A DNA stretch of 64,000 bases, from positions 17,685,289 to 17,749,288 of the forward strand of contig NC_045146.1 in the NCBI RefSeq assembly GCF_008831285.2. The letters are read 5' to 3'. Both the position numbers and the translations under genes were made by a program. The notes under the pieces were generated by a model that saw nothing but the letters and a program-made list of their open reading frames with translations, had not been told where the DNA came from and did not search any database. This stretch comes from Nymphaea colorata. Lineage: Eukaryota > Streptophyta > Magnoliopsida > Nymphaeales > Nymphaeaceae. Position 1 is the first letter of the stretch, and each line of letters opens with the position of its first letter. Of the stretch, positions 1 through 12,683 are shown piece by piece.

Positions 1-69
1 TGATCCAGGAACGATATAGCAAAAAAGGGGGGCAGAGAGAAAAATAAAAAAGAAAATGAAACTTACTGT

Positions 70-200
70 TGGAGCTTATGGGCAGCTCCGGAACCGAATT
101 GCGGCGATGGCTTCGATGGTTGAGGGTTATTTCCGAAGAGGGTTGGGGATTTGGGAGGTGCAGAGGGGCCCGAGTTCCTCCCGAACCCATCGAGCGCCAT
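70..200 (-). CDS. First coding exon of a gene running off the left edge (possibly SAC3-like)
   Basis: An ATG at 200-198 (minus strand) opens a reading frame beginning MALDGFGRNSGPSAPPKSP, rich in G, P, S and F. It stays open to a consensus GTAAGT donor at 69-64, so the coding exon would be 70-200 with the rest of the gene beyond base 1. A (CT)n run at about 210-231 on the plus strand reads as a GA-rich stretch just upstream of the ATG, as is common in plant 5' leaders. The FG- and P-rich opening resembles the N terminus of plant SAC3 family protein B, an mRNA export factor of the TREX-2 complex at the nuclear pore. That resemblance is from general recall of the family, not from any conserved domain, because the diagnostic SAC3/GANP domain would lie outside the window. 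An unrelated low-complexity protein is possible. Confidence 0.4.
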
Positions 201-2750
201 GACAGGAAGCGCTCTCTCTCTCTCTCTCTCCTCTCCGCTGTTCAAAAACGAGCGAGTCGATTTAAACAACTTCTGGTTTTTCAATAAATGGCTGAAATGC
301 TGCCTGTATTTCATTAGCGTATCACCGATACGCTATTATGGGATATCTCGGCTCATTACCCATTCTTCTTTTTCCTTTTCTTTTTTATTCAATCGTCTCA
401 ATTAAATTCGAACTGCATATTTAATAAATTTATATCGAAAACTAATTTTATTCAGTAAAATATCAAAAAATTGTTAATTTTCGATGCAAATATCGGTTTC
501 CGTTTGAGCCCCAATCATTGCAAGGGCCATATTTAGATCCAACTCGGTTAAAAGTTGCCCTCTCAACTTTTCAGTTCTACGTATAAAGAGAGAGGAGGGA
601 AAATGTAGATTAAGAAACTTTATAGACAATAATCAATTTATGTGAGGACCGCTTATAAATCAAATTACATATATTATGAAATACAAAACCTTTGCTACCA
701 TCAGCTATACGAAATCTTATTTATTTATTTATTTATTTAATATAATTTAATAAAGAAAATGAGTGAAACAAACACAATAATTGTATTCGTGAGATTAGTG
801 GTTCTCCAGTGTATGGTATATATTAACTTTTCAATCTATCACTCAGTATGCATTTATCTTTTTTTCGTTTTTTAAAGAGTTGTTTAGCAACAGGAGCATT
901 ATGTAAGTCTCATTAAGCTAATTCGACAAACGCACTATGAGTTTGTCCAATCTTTAAAACGTATCGATGAAATACTCACAAGGTGTTCTTGCTGTTCTTG
1001 CTGCCAAATAACATGTTAAACTCATATAACAATAGACATAAGTTTGTCCTAATCTTTAAACAAATTCATAACACGCTCATAAAGTGGTGATGGTGCTAAA
1101 CTACCCCTTAAAAAGTGAAGTGCTAATTGATATATCACATATGATATAAAGAATATGATGAGACAGCTCAAGTTACATACTGAACAAATTTATCTGGCTT
1201 GTTAATGTGTTTTTTCCGTCTATTTATTAAAAAACACATAAGTTTAAGTTTAATCATAAAAATTATAATATTTTTACCACAACTTATTAGTGTTATTACA
1301 AGGTGTGGATATATTGATCAATGGTTGAGAAAAAAAAAAACTTGTGTTCGGATGGTACCTCTAAAAAGTAACATTTTCTAAAAACCATGTTTTCTTGCAA
1401 ATTGATTCTTCAATCAGTTTTTGAAATGTTGTTTGTGTGTCTAGGTCACAAGAAAAACACAAGTTTCATGTTTTTTAGAAAAATCGTTAAACTCACTTTC
1501 AAAAATCACTCGAACTCACCTCTAATGTCTTTTTGCCTCAAAATTGACATTTAAAAGTGTCATCTAAACTCGCCGTAAACTTTCAAGTTGATATCTTTTC
1601 TCGACTTAACCATTTGTAAGATCACATTTATAAAATTTCAAAAAAAAAAATGTAGTTTATGATAATTAGTTTTGTTTCTACTCTTGCATACTCTCTCTAT
1701 TGGTGTATATGCATACAATACACATATCCAGGTTTTTTTTTATTATTTGAGTTTATTTTAATTTTATTTTTTTTCTCTTTACAACTGTCCTTTCCACTCC
1801 AAAACTATAATATTTAAATAGAAAAAGGTACTTAAAAATACTATAAAATTTAAAATTAGTTTAAACGTTTTGGTTTGTAAAATTTGACTTCCAAATAAAA
1901 AGCATCCAGGGGTTGTTTGGTAATAGTAACAATAAATATATTATTGTTCTATGATATGTAGAAAAAATTGAGGCACACCATGATACACTTTTTTAAGTGT
2001 TTTATGAACATGTACCTATTTTTAGGGTGCAACATCCTATTACTGTTTTCAAATAGCTTCTAAAGGCATGTTAGGTAAATAAAAAGGTTTGTAATTGTTT
2101 TATGAGATTCATATAACACTTAAAGATTTTCTATGAATTTGTTCAGATCTTTTAAGTCATTAAGTCATATTCATGAAATAGTTACATATTGATTCTATTA
2201 TGTTTATCAAAATACTTTAAGAGGTTGTTTGGTAGCAAAAACACTTTATTAGTATTATATGATTTTGTTCTAATAGCTAATATAGATTTATGAAGCATTA
2301 AAACAAACAAATATTTCATGTATCTTTCAATCTTTTAGTCGGATTCATACAATGACAAAGCGTTACTACTAAACACTATTTATCTAAAAGGTTGTTTAAC
2401 ACTTATAATAGATTAGATTGTTACTGCCCAATAACTTGTTACTGCCCAATAACTACTTCAAAATTTAAAGTAGATTCTTCAAACATTATATTACCGGATT
2501 CCGTAAACAGTTTAACTAACTAGTGAATTTGTTATTCGTGCCATTTGTTTACAGTAAATCAAAGATGCGCAATAATGTAAGCCATTAAAGTCTCGAGCTG
2601 ACTTATGAAGGCTTCCCCGGAACTAGCAGTCAGCGAAGTCTCCGTTATCCACAAATTGCCTCGCCTTGTGTTCCATGATTACAGGGTCATCTCTAGCATG
2701 CTTAGTATCTCCCTGGCCTACGGTTCGCACGGTACTTCCAGCGGTGGAAA
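201..2750. other. Intergenic, divergent promoter interval between the left-edge gene and MSRB
   Basis: About 2.5 kb of AT-rich DNA separates two genes transcribed away from each other. I see no convincing coding segment. It holds a (TTTA)n run near 717-739. A short recurring motif, GGTTGTTTGGTA or close variants, occurs at 1911, 2223 and 2390 in the same orientation; this kind of motif is common at the ends of plant MITEs, but I could not define matching inverted termini. Confidence 0.5.
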
Positions 2751-5700
2751 ATGAGGGCGGTCCTTCAGCTACTGAGAACTCCACCTTCTTCCAATACCTC
2801 CCTCGTCTCCACCTCCCCAATATCCCTACTCCCAACTTCTCGATTCCTCAGCCACATTTCCTCCCAACCATCTCTCGTTTCTGTACCCAATTCGCACCTT
2901 AACACCACCATCCCCCTCTTGTCCAAAACTTCCACAAGCAGAAGCACTACTTCTGTCCCTTTCTTTGACAGGAAGACGAGGGGAGGAGCGACGATGGCAG
3001 CGCCTGATTCTGTGAACAAGACAGAGGAGGAATGGATGGCCATTCTTTCTCCTGAGCAATTCAGAATCCTGAGGCAAAAGGGGACAGAGTAAGTGAGACG
3101 CAAAAAAGAAGGAAAGAGAATGTAAAGCGAGTTTTATCTACTTTTCGTTCTATGTGTTGGCTTTGGGAAATTGAATTTTGTTTGTTCATGCATTTTTCTT
3201 CCCTGTCTGTGATAAGATTTCTTGGCCTTTGAACATTTTTTCTTATAATATTGGTCACTTTAAGGGTATCTATGTGATGATTTTTGAGACTGTGTTGGTC
3301 ATGGTTTGTTGGGGATTTGCCTTCCTCTGCATCATCATGGTTCACATATCTGGTTGACTAGGCCTACCCGGGTGAAGAGTTTTCTGGATATTCGTCTCTT
3401 CGGTGACACGTTTCATCAGCCTGTCTTTAGCTGCTAAATGCTGATCGCTATTCACTCCTAAAGAGTCATGGCCTCTTGTCTTGAAGTTCCTTTGTATGTT
3501 ATGCTATTCTTCAGACATATTGTGTTATTTTCATATTATTTATTTGTTATAGTTTTGGTTTAATATTCTAATTCATCCGTTGTTCTCCTTGTCTTACGTG
3601 AAACTAGTATGATGTCAAGGCAGTATGCGTGCTATTCAGATGTTATATTTCTGTCCAACAAAGTTTGTTGATTGATGCATATATTGGTGGAGACTACCTA
3701 TCTACGGGTGTAGGGTGAAGGGGTTGGGGAAAGATGGTGGCCTGCTGATTAAGTCCTACTTTTTAATATAGTTATTTGCTGATTCATCGTTTTCTCAAGT
3801 ACCTGGATTTTCAATTTGTTATTCTAACAATCCATTTGTCTTTGATCTGTTGCCCTCCTCCGGTTTGATCAATCAGTGTTTGCATTACACTTTGTCCTTT
3901 GTTGTTGATTCTGCATAGAAATGTTGCAACATCGGCTTCAATGTAGATTTGAGTATCTTTGTCAATCATAATGATGCAATCAGCAGGCCTAATTGAGTTA
4001 ATACTTTTTTCCTATTTTCTTGCTTTTAATTCTTGGATGCTCTATTCGTATTTCAACTTTGTAGACTTTAGTACCAGGTCTATAGGAGCTGAATTGGGTC
4101 TAGTTACATGAATCAATCACTTCTCCATGTAGATGGACAAAAATTATATCCAGAAGGGAAGTGCAAGTTTATATTTGGAACAATTCCTCTTCTGATGATC
4201 AATTTACCCCTCATGAAAGAGATACACCTTCACTGTATTTCATCTCCTCCATAAGCATAACAATGATCATTTCTGCCTTGGATTATATCTAATAAAGCCT
4301 GCTGCATGTATTATCTCATTTTGGTCAGTGTTATGGTAATCACATATATTAACGCCTCAAAATAGAGGTTTAGCTTCTGTGTAATGGATTGAGTTGGCCC
4401 CGTATATGTTACTAGTGTGATGCTTTGTTAGGACCATAGCGTTCTGGTTGTTCACATGTCTGCAACAGAAGCAATCATGTTTTCCTCCAAGATTTTTGTG
4501 TCTTTGGAGATAAGCTTGTTTGGCTTAGGTATGAGCTTCAGGTCAAAACAAACTTAGTTTAAAACTTGCTCTTGACGTATTTTCCAAATAAAATATTTCA
4601 AGGCGTTATTCAGGTAAGTTAGCATGCCTTTCTTGGATAGACAGTGGGTGTGATAGTACTTCTATCAAACAAGCACCTGGGTGTTTTCGTTCTCTCTTTT
4701 TGTGCGATGTCCTTGATCAGCACATGCTCATGTTTGAACACTATGGTGGGTGTGGATTGTGGATCTACAAGGTCGCATTGAGTTCAATTATTTGAGTCAT
4801 CTTATTCATAATTACTAGGATATCTGCTTTCCTTTTCTAAAACCGATTTCTCATCTTCAAAATGTCAGCTCCTGTCCTTTTACTTCTTGTTTCACTTCCC
4901 ACTCCTTTTCACATCTTGTAGCTATGTTTTTTTTTTGTAAAGGAGTTAATGAATTGCTGCCTTAGCACAAGGTAGTAGTCATTGCATTTGTTAAAAGTTA
5001 AAACCATTATGAGGGACTACGCATAGGCATGCTGCCATTTTCTATGGCCTCTTCTGAGTTTGTTTGTCAACACTCTGCATGATTGTCATCATTTGTCATG
5101 GGGCGACTCCGTCTAAGCACCTATCAGCGGTTGCCGTTAACCGAAGGTGGGACTAGGCAAGAGGAAGCTCCCCTTTGCTTTGTAAAGGCGATTTTGCAGC
5201 CTGATGCCTGAAGCAGGAGTCACTATTCTTCTCGTACCATTAGGGCTTCTCATTGTTACCATGCATTGGTGGGATGGAACCTTCTAAGCTCACTGTGGTG
5301 TATGTGTTCTTAGTACCATTTCTTGGCATGCATCGTTTGAGAACTACGATAATGAACTTATGTGGAAAGCATGAATTCAACATTCTTACTGCCACATGCA
5401 ATGTGGCAGCTCTTTGCTTTATATCTCCTATCGGTTTCTTCTAAGTTCTAACTTTCTCATCACCTCATTTTTCATGTGCGAAATGTTGAACTTTCTGATT
5501 TTACAAGCAAGTAGCATACTTTACTTTGTACATTGGACTCCCATCATTCAAGAGTAGTTCACGTTTACTGGGTTGATATCCAGTTCTAACTTCTATCAAT
5601 CTCAATTCATCTGTCTTTGTGAAATAGCACGTTGCAAGCTTACATTGGTCTTATACAAGTAGTGTAAGTGCGCTGCGTACTTAAAGAGTTGTCTGCTGAT

Positions 5701-6299
5701 GAACCTTTCGCAGGTATCCTGGCACTGGCGAATATGACAAGTTCTTTGAAGATGGAATATACAACTGCGCAGGTTGTGGGACTCCACTTTATAAGTCAAC
5801 TACGAAGTTCAACTCTGGCTGCGGTTGGCCAGCATTTTATGAGGGACTTCCGGGAGCTATACACCGCAGTGTGAGTCCCCTTCTTTCCTTTTTTAGGACC
5901 ACTTTATATTTGAAGGTTATGAACAATATTTCTGAGATTGGTTACTTGTTGAGACCCTAATGAACTTGGACATCTCAGGTCTCACCTATTAGGCAGTCAC
6001 TTGCATAAATGAGCCATCTAACCCTCTTTCCTTTATTAGAATTTCCTTCATTGGACTCTTCCCATTTCTATTATGGAAGAGCAATTCAAGTTACTGGGTT
6101 GAAGTCGATGTGTGTCGTTTTCGATTCACCTATTCTTGTAATATTGCAGCCTGATCCTGATGGAAGGAGGGTCGAGATCACCTGTGCAGCCTGTGGTGGA
6201 CACTTAGGCCATGTGTTCAAAGGTGAGGGCTTCCCAACTCCTACCAATGAACGTCACTGTGTCAATAGCATCTCTATCAAGTTTGTACCAGCTTCCTAG
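2751..6299 (+). CDS. MSRB: Peptide methionine-R-sulfoxide reductase (MsrB), probably organelle-targeted
   Basis: MsrB reduces the R-epimer of methionine sulfoxide in proteins, using a catalytic cysteine regenerated by thioredoxin. Exons are 2751-3088, 5714-5870 and 6150-6299, giving 214 aa; all junctions are GT-AG (GTAAGT and GTGAGT donors) and close in frame ([21 protein letters not shown]). Residues 1-81 are rich in S, T, R and P, like a plastid or mitochondrial transit peptide. The catalytic domain follows MAAPDS at residue 82. Zinc ligands are the pairs C131/C134 and C177/C180. The catalytic cysteine is C202 in ERHCVNS, and C149 in SGCGWPAF sits where two-Cys MsrBs keep the resolving cysteine. 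The length matches plant MSRB proteins of about 200 aa. Intron 1 is 2.6 kb with no recognised element. The paralogue (MSRB1/2/3/5-like) cannot be fixed by eye. The gene is convergent with the AT74-like gene, 322 bp apart. Confidence 0.95.
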
Positions 6300-6621
6300 A
6301 AAATTTCTGTTTAGTCCATGACTCATGTACACAACAGCTCAACAACTTTCTAAGACAATAATATGACTCCTTACAACATTATACACAGTGTGATGGTGAT
6401 CTGTTACAATACAAGTTTGTGACGCATTGCTGTTAGCTGTACCTCATTATGTATGCTTCTACGCCACAATTCTGTTTTTCTGGTCTATCTCTTTGGATCA
6501 TCTACTGCTCAAGTGATCATAGCTTGCTTCGAGGAGCTTATCGCTAATGTGTTTTAACCCCAAATCTTCATCCTCCTTGTTGAAACTAATGGCAAGCAAA
6601 ATTGATTATGAGCTGCAGATA

Positions 6622-7659
6622 CTAGCACTTCACGATCTCGCTTCCATCAGTTAGGCATAGATTGTCTTGCTGGTCTTCTTCCAAGTTCTTATCCTTGTCC
6701 GACTCCTTGAAGTGATCGAAGAAATGGCTGAGGTGCCATATGCAATCGTCGTTCCAATCGCCTCTCCTGGCTGTGGCGCGCCACTTCTGATCAGCTATCA
6801 TTTCTTGGGACAATCCCCATCTTTCCAGCTCCTCCTCAGTGTGGTGAACTAGTAGGCTGTACTCGCCGCCTGTGCCCAACTGCATGACCCGGACCTCACA
6901 GTTGGTCGGATTGTTAAGGTGCTCAAACTGCTCCACGGTCCACTTGAACCACTTCATGAGAAAAACCCTGGTGGTGAGACCATGGGAGACGATGACTAGG
7001 TTGAAATTGGATACTCCGTCGCGGTTGATCCTGTTCATATCTATGTCCCTCCACAGTGACTCCATGAAACCTGTAGAAGTTTTACACGACTACGATCAGC
7101 AAAGCTTTTAGGAACACACAAAGATCCGAATCCGACTAAAGAATTCCTCTCTCGGAACTCAAATCCGAGATAGAGAGAGAGAGAATGCGGCCGATTTCTT
7201 ACTGGTAACGCGGTCGTAGACGTCGGCCGCCGACTCGCCCTCGGGGAACCGGTAGAAGAACCGGCCGAACCGCTCCCTCGTCTCCTTGATGACTCGCATC
7301 CTCTCCTCCACCTGGAAGTTCCCGAAATCCTGCTCCCGGATCCGGCACTCCTCCCTCGCCCCATCGATCTCTTCCTGCCGAAAACTCCGCCCTATCTCCG
7401 ACAGCGTCGACCGAGTCCTGACGTAAGGCGACACGTAAAAGTAAACCCCCCAGTCGTCGCCCTCCTCCCCCGCTGCCCGTCCTTCGGTGACTATCCGCCG
7501 GATCTCCTCACCGGCCCCCCGAGCCTGACCGATCCCTGCCGGCGTGAGCGGTATCCTGTTGTCGGGCGTGGTCGTGTAGGCGGCGGTGTCCAGGTTCCCC
7601 TGGCTCTCGCCGTGCCGGACCAATATAATCCGCTTCGGAAGAATCCGATTTACTCCCAT
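6622..7659 (-). CDS. AT74: AT74-type phosphoglycerate-mutase-like histidine phosphatase
   Basis: Exons on the minus strand are 7659-7203 and 7070-6622, joined as DRVT-S-FMESLWRD through a GTAAGA donor and a CTACAG acceptor, giving 301 aa. The protein carries the phosphohistidine signature LVRHGESQGN with the nucleophile at His16. A second active-site histidine lies at about residue 182 in NLVIVSHGLTTRVF. The middle region has YVSPYVRTRST, the substrate-arginine segment of histidine phosphatases. The acidic C terminus after EERWGLSQEM-like sequence is typical of the plant AT74/AT74H group. These proteins are named phosphoglycerate-mutase-like, but I know of no settled physiological substrate, and classical glycolytic activity should not be assumed. 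The start is the ATG directly before VNRILPKRIILVRHGE. The gene is notably GC-rich in exon 1 compared with its surroundings. Its 3' end faces MSRB. Confidence 0.93.
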
Positions 7660-9451
7660 TCTCTATCTCTCAGACACTTCGCTTCTCCCTCTGCATCGTC
7701 GTCCCTCGTCGTTATTTATCGACGAATCGTCGGAGTCGTTCTTCCGGAATCACAAGTGTGAACGTTCACGCTGGACGTTGAAATGGCCTCGAGCCCCCGG
7801 ATAATCGGATTAGCTCCTGGCTCCCATGGGGATTGGGAGAGAAGAGTCGGGATGTTTTGGGAACGGCCGGCATAAAAATGCATACGTGGCGAGAGATACT
7901 TTGGGGGGCTTCCTCTTTACGTTCAACTTTTCTTTTTCGGAATGGTGCCGTTTCTTGACCGCTCTTGAGCAGCGTTCTGACAAGCGACGCAAGTTCACAT
8001 CCACCGATGATCATCGGCAGATTTTTTATTTTTCTGCTTTATAATTTTGAAAAAAAAAATTTAAATTTGTGGCCGATACGGGCGTAGGTCTATTTTATGC
8101 AAAACCAGTGAAAGTTTTCAAGGAAAATGGAAACTATAAAAGGTACATGCTTCCAAGATCATAGGCTGGCTGGAGTGGCTGGTCACTATTTGGTAAATTT
8201 TAGCAAAACCATGACTGTTCATAGACAAACAAGAAATATGAGTCGCTTATTCGTAATTACGGTAAAATGCTGATCCTGGCTAGAACTTATCTCTTTTGTT
8301 GTTCTTCTTCGTCTTGTTGCTCTGCAACTGGGCGTCGTGTGGACGTGAGGAAGTCGAGGACCGAGCCTTGTGGACGATTTTTTTCGAGCCTTTCACCCTT
8401 CAACAAGTTGAACACGGAAATCCGTGGCGGTTCAATGTTTTCAGACTTTGAACGTTGCTGCCGGACTTGGTTGAATAGCAACTTTTCCTTTTTCCCAATC
8501 AAAATCGGCAGATTCGATTTGGCTTTAAGATGCCATGTTCGTCTATTGTTTATTTTTGAATATTCTGAATTTTTATTGTGATTATTTAAAATATTTGTAT
8601 CTCAAAAATGCAATTAATTATAATATTTTTCGATCAAATTTATAACCGGCTCAACTGAACCGACCGACTTCTAGACGATTTGATTTAATTTGAGTTTTTT
8701 ATGACGTTGATTGGATCCCAAGAGTTCATCGTGACCAGTGACCACCCCCCCTTGTGAGTTGTGAATTGTGACGAGACCACCAAAGTCATGGCAATGTTGT
8801 AAATATTGTTATCGATATTGTATCCTTGTACTCTTTGATGATACTAATACGGCGTATCGGCCGATACGCATTGTTACATTTGTTGGGCTTTTGAATTTTT
8901 TAAAGAAATAATTTATAATATTTTGAATTGAATTTAAAACTAAAAATATGTATAAACCGGTATTTGTCGACAAGGTACTGCATTATACTTAATTGACAGA
9001 TATGGTCTGACATTATAGCTATTGGCCAATATGCTTTAATTTCTTGTAGAAAAGAAAGCCATTTTGAAAGTTTATCCCAGTTGACAGAAATAATAAGCCC
9101 TTCATGCCCGTTGACATAAATAATTCCACTTCTTCCTGTCGGCCAAACCTAATGAATTGTTGAGAGCAAGGAGCTTAGCCTCTCACTTGTGGTTAGGCAG
9201 TAAGATTCATGTCATTATTGAGCAAAGCCTATATATGAATTAAAATAAGATCCAGATCTGTGAATTCAGATTGAAGGATTTATATCGGCCCGTTGATTTA
9301 AGTTAGATAACGATCAAAATCCACCATAAAATTACTTTTTAATTGGAAATAGCATGCTTTTTTTAACTATTTTTACTCGACTCCAGAGTTGAAACCTTCT
9401 TTCAGACTCGCGACTAACTCAACGTTGCTGGATGAGGGTTGTGCTTCCACC

Positions 9452-9720
9452 TAGGGATGTCAATAGATCGGATTCGGATCGGATACATCTTTAATCATAT
9501 CCGCTTTTTCGGATATTCATATATTCAGATTCAGATTCGAATAAAGCAAAGTCATATCTGAATCCGAATTTTGAACAAATCCGATCGGATGTCATTTATT
9601 AAATCTGAATCTGATCCAATTTTTTAATCGGATACTAAATTTTTATCCATATCCGATTTTTCGGATTGGATCGATCGAATATCCGATTCAAATTGGATAT
9701 ATTGGACGCAAGCGTCTCAG
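9452..9720 (+). repeat. Dispersed repeat beginning TAGGGATGTCAAT, rich in GATCGGATTCGG
   Basis: The segment opens with TAGGGATGTCAATAGATC and continues with many variants of GGATTCGGAT and its complement ATCCGAATCC, giving a locally self-complementary block. A related opening, TAGGGATGTCAATGGATC, recurs at 13481, and CAGATGTCAATGG recurs on the minus strand at about 48445-48460. This suggests a dispersed non-autonomous element family. The right-hand boundary is approximate. Confidence 0.4.
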
Positions 9721-11197
9721 ATTCAGTCAATACCCAACCAATACTCCAAAATCCCTTCACAATTTACTGCAAACCCTTGTTGTAAAAGTAGGTTTCTTCA
9801 ATGGCTTGGCTGATTATACTTGTAGGATCTATCGGTAATCGGTCAGCCAAAAAATATTTAAAAAACACTTTTAAAATAATAAAGAAAACATATTAAAAAC
9901 TAATATAATACAAAAAATATTAAATATTAAAATTTAAAAAATTAATCGATCACCAAACTGGATATGACTCATGCCATTTCAAGCCGGCCAAGAATACTAA
10001 AAAGGTCATTAAAAAATTGATGGAAAATGTGTGAAATGTGCTTAAAAATAAAAAAATTTAAAAAATAATTTGAACTCGATATGTGGCACTTTTGAATTGG
10101 CCACAGTTCATTCACGGCTGATTGAGTGATTCCCACAGCATTGCTTTAAATTAATAGGTTTAGATGTGAGTCTCAGATTTTAAGTTCTATAAAAATGTGT
10201 GTTTTGAGAGATCCCGAGTTTAAGCAAACTAAGATTGCGTGCGTCAAATCCACTGTTTTCAAGTTCAATTTGCCCAAAAAAAAAAAAAATCGATTTCAAA
10301 TCCACACTTTTACATGAAAGTGTGGATTTGAAATCCTAATTGGGCGTAGAAGTTGAAATCCATAGTTTGATACAGTTGTGGATTTCGCCTATCGTGGATT
10401 AATTTAGATTCTATTGGCTATGAAGTCTGTGAAGAATCATGAATCTCAGTAGCATCGATTTTAAATATATGCTACATATTAAAAACCATGAATTTAAAAT
10501 TGGATTAGAAAGGAGGGGAGGGAAGTGAGGGCAGAATTCTGAACTTAAACCCATAAATCTCAAATCACCGCAGATATTAAGTGAAAGAAACACACAGAAA
10601 CTCATTCATTTATGACTTCTAAGTTTTGAAAAAAAAGAAAAAAAGAAAAAACTTAAGGTCAATGAAGCACATTTGTTTTAAACTTTAATGGGAGAACACA
10701 AAAAATTCGACTGCCATGGTTCGTCTCACTCTGCCAACTCTTCTAGTTTTAAGAAAAGGTAAATTATTGGTTGTTGTTTACCACTACGCTCATATATATA
10801 TCAAGGAGTTGAGATTTGTTTTGGGGTGCGTGCAAAAGCAGTTCGTCTTGAGCCGCTCCTTTCCCACCTGCTTTTAAATAAGTGTCTTGTAGATCCCTAG
10901 GTTTTCGATGCCTGAGCTGCGAAATTTATCAAACACGGAATTCAATTCCAAGTTGGCAATATGTATGTTCCGGCATAATTAGGAGTGCAAGAAAGTAGAA
11001 TAATTGGTAAATAGAGAAAAAAAAAACCAAACTTTTATTTGTTAAAAAATATTTTAAATAAAATGTAGACATCCTAACGTGTTCATATATAGTAATTTAT
11101 TGTAACTTATATTTTAATTTAAGTTATTTTAATTACGAAGACATCAAATACAAAATTCCAACAAACAAGGGATCTTAAGAATATTGCGTTATTGATA

Positions 11198-12290
11198 AAC
11201 ATGTAAATACTTAAAACCGGAGATTGAGTGTTTGATAAGAACATTGTGTTTTTTTTTTTGGGTACTTAAGAGTGATTTAAAACTACATTAATTAATATAG
11301 CACGAGGTCAAACTACACCAATCAGATCCTCATCAATCAACTGATGCAAATGATCAAGTGAATTGGTAAGAATGGTCACTCCAAAAGATCCTTGAAAGGC
11401 CTACGAGGCAAGAAAATCTGCACACATATTAGCTTCTCTATATGTATGACGTAAGACACACCACTCTCAATCTCGTATCAGCAATTCTTTACACTGCTTC
11501 ACTATCTGGAATAAAAGGTCATGATGCTACACTTCTTTTAAAACCTTATTCACAGCTAACAAGGAATCTGATTCAACAATAACTTTACGAAAGTCACGTT
11601 CTCAAGTTAATTTCAAACCATAAATAATAACAATAAGTTCAGCCTTAGTTATATGACCATAAACTGCCCGACAAGTGAAGCCAAATAATCATTCTCCATT
11701 ATCATTGCGAAATAAACCACCAGCTACTAAGCCTCCTGGATTTATTCTAGCAGCCGCAACAACATTCAACTTAACAAAACCCAAGGGCGGTGACATCCAT
11801 GCAATAAATGTTTGAACTTTAAGTTGGGGTAATCGAAGTTGGGCCATATAATTTCTGAACTATTTAATAAAAACAGCTATGTGGAATAAAACATCATTAG
11901 ACCAACAAAATCCTTCTTTAAATACAACTCGATTTCATCACTACCAAATATGCCAACAAGCGAAGCAAAAGAAAGAAAATAGACCAAAAAATCATATTGT
12001 TAACCAAAAAGTGATGCCTAGAAATATTATTTTTCGGCCAAACCTCTCAAGTAGCCATATTAAACTCTAACAATTTAGCCCCATGAAGATAGACAACCTA
12101 TATAGCTTGAGAAGAACTACAATTTCGGAGGATATGCAGAGTATTTTCCTCAAGAGTACCATACCAATGACAAACTGCAGTAGTCAAAATATTTCGATGT
12201 ACACAAACAAATCTAGTAAGAAGATGATTATGAAATAATAACGAAATAAAAAACTTAAACATGTATACCTAAAACTGGAGATAGAATGTT
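11198..12290 (-). mobile_element. Fossil 5'-truncated LINE (zf-RVT plus RNase H end) with probable target-site duplication
   Basis: Read on the minus strand, about 12235-12130 encodes a zf-RVT-like segment (LLTRFVCVHRN, then CHWYGTLEENTLHILRNC). About 11810-11290 encodes a plant LINE RNase H domain: WMSPPLGFVKLNVVAA, NPGGLVAGGLFRN, KAELIVIIYGLKL, IVESDSLLAV and RHTYREANMCADFLAS. Several in-frame stops and at least one frameshift (around CWHIW, near 11950) show that it is dead. The reverse transcriptase itself is absent, so the copy is 5'-truncated. A T-run at 11249-11259 on the plus strand is the expected poly(A) tail in this orientation. Related direct repeats, AACATGTA...AAAACCGGAGAT at 11198-11233 and AACATGTA...AAAACTGGAGAT at 12258-12290, flank it and look like a diverged target-site duplication. 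Confidence 0.8.
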
Positions 12291-12495
12291 CACTCATTCA
12301 AAAGCACTCGTTCCTAAAACACCAAGAACGAGTTGGCGTATTCGTGGCACTCCAAGAATAGGGCACCATGGCACATGCCAATGCTCGCCTTTGCCTTCAT
12401 CTCCATTTCAACGTGTCTTACCAAAACTGGCCGAACACATACTTTGATCAACTCGGAACATGTACTATTCTTTACGAGCTGTTGTCCATCTCTAT

Positions 12496-12683
12496 TAGGG
12501 GCGAAACTAGAAATTTTTTATGAGGGGAGTCAAATTAAAGTTTCTAAATTTTGATTAGGGCCGAAATATCATTTATTTTTATATAAAACAAGTAATTTCT
12601 TTTTAATTCTCATGCAATTTTTTTTAAAAAAAAATTGAGGTGGGAAAGGAGCCCATGCAGACCACCCCTTGGCTCCGCCCCTG
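12496..12683. mobile_element. MITE copy 1 of the CAGGGGCGGAGCC family
   Basis: This 188-bp segment starts TAGGGGCGAAACTAG and ends TTGGCTCCGCCCCTG, which are imperfect inverted ends. It is AT-rich inside. The ends match the hAT-type element at 23465, but I see no matching 8-bp duplication at this copy. Confidence 0.6.

Noticed and set aside
8267..8581. 104-codon plus-strand frame
   Set aside because: Serine/cysteine-rich start without known motifs, and the minus-strand frame across it is just as open; not supported.
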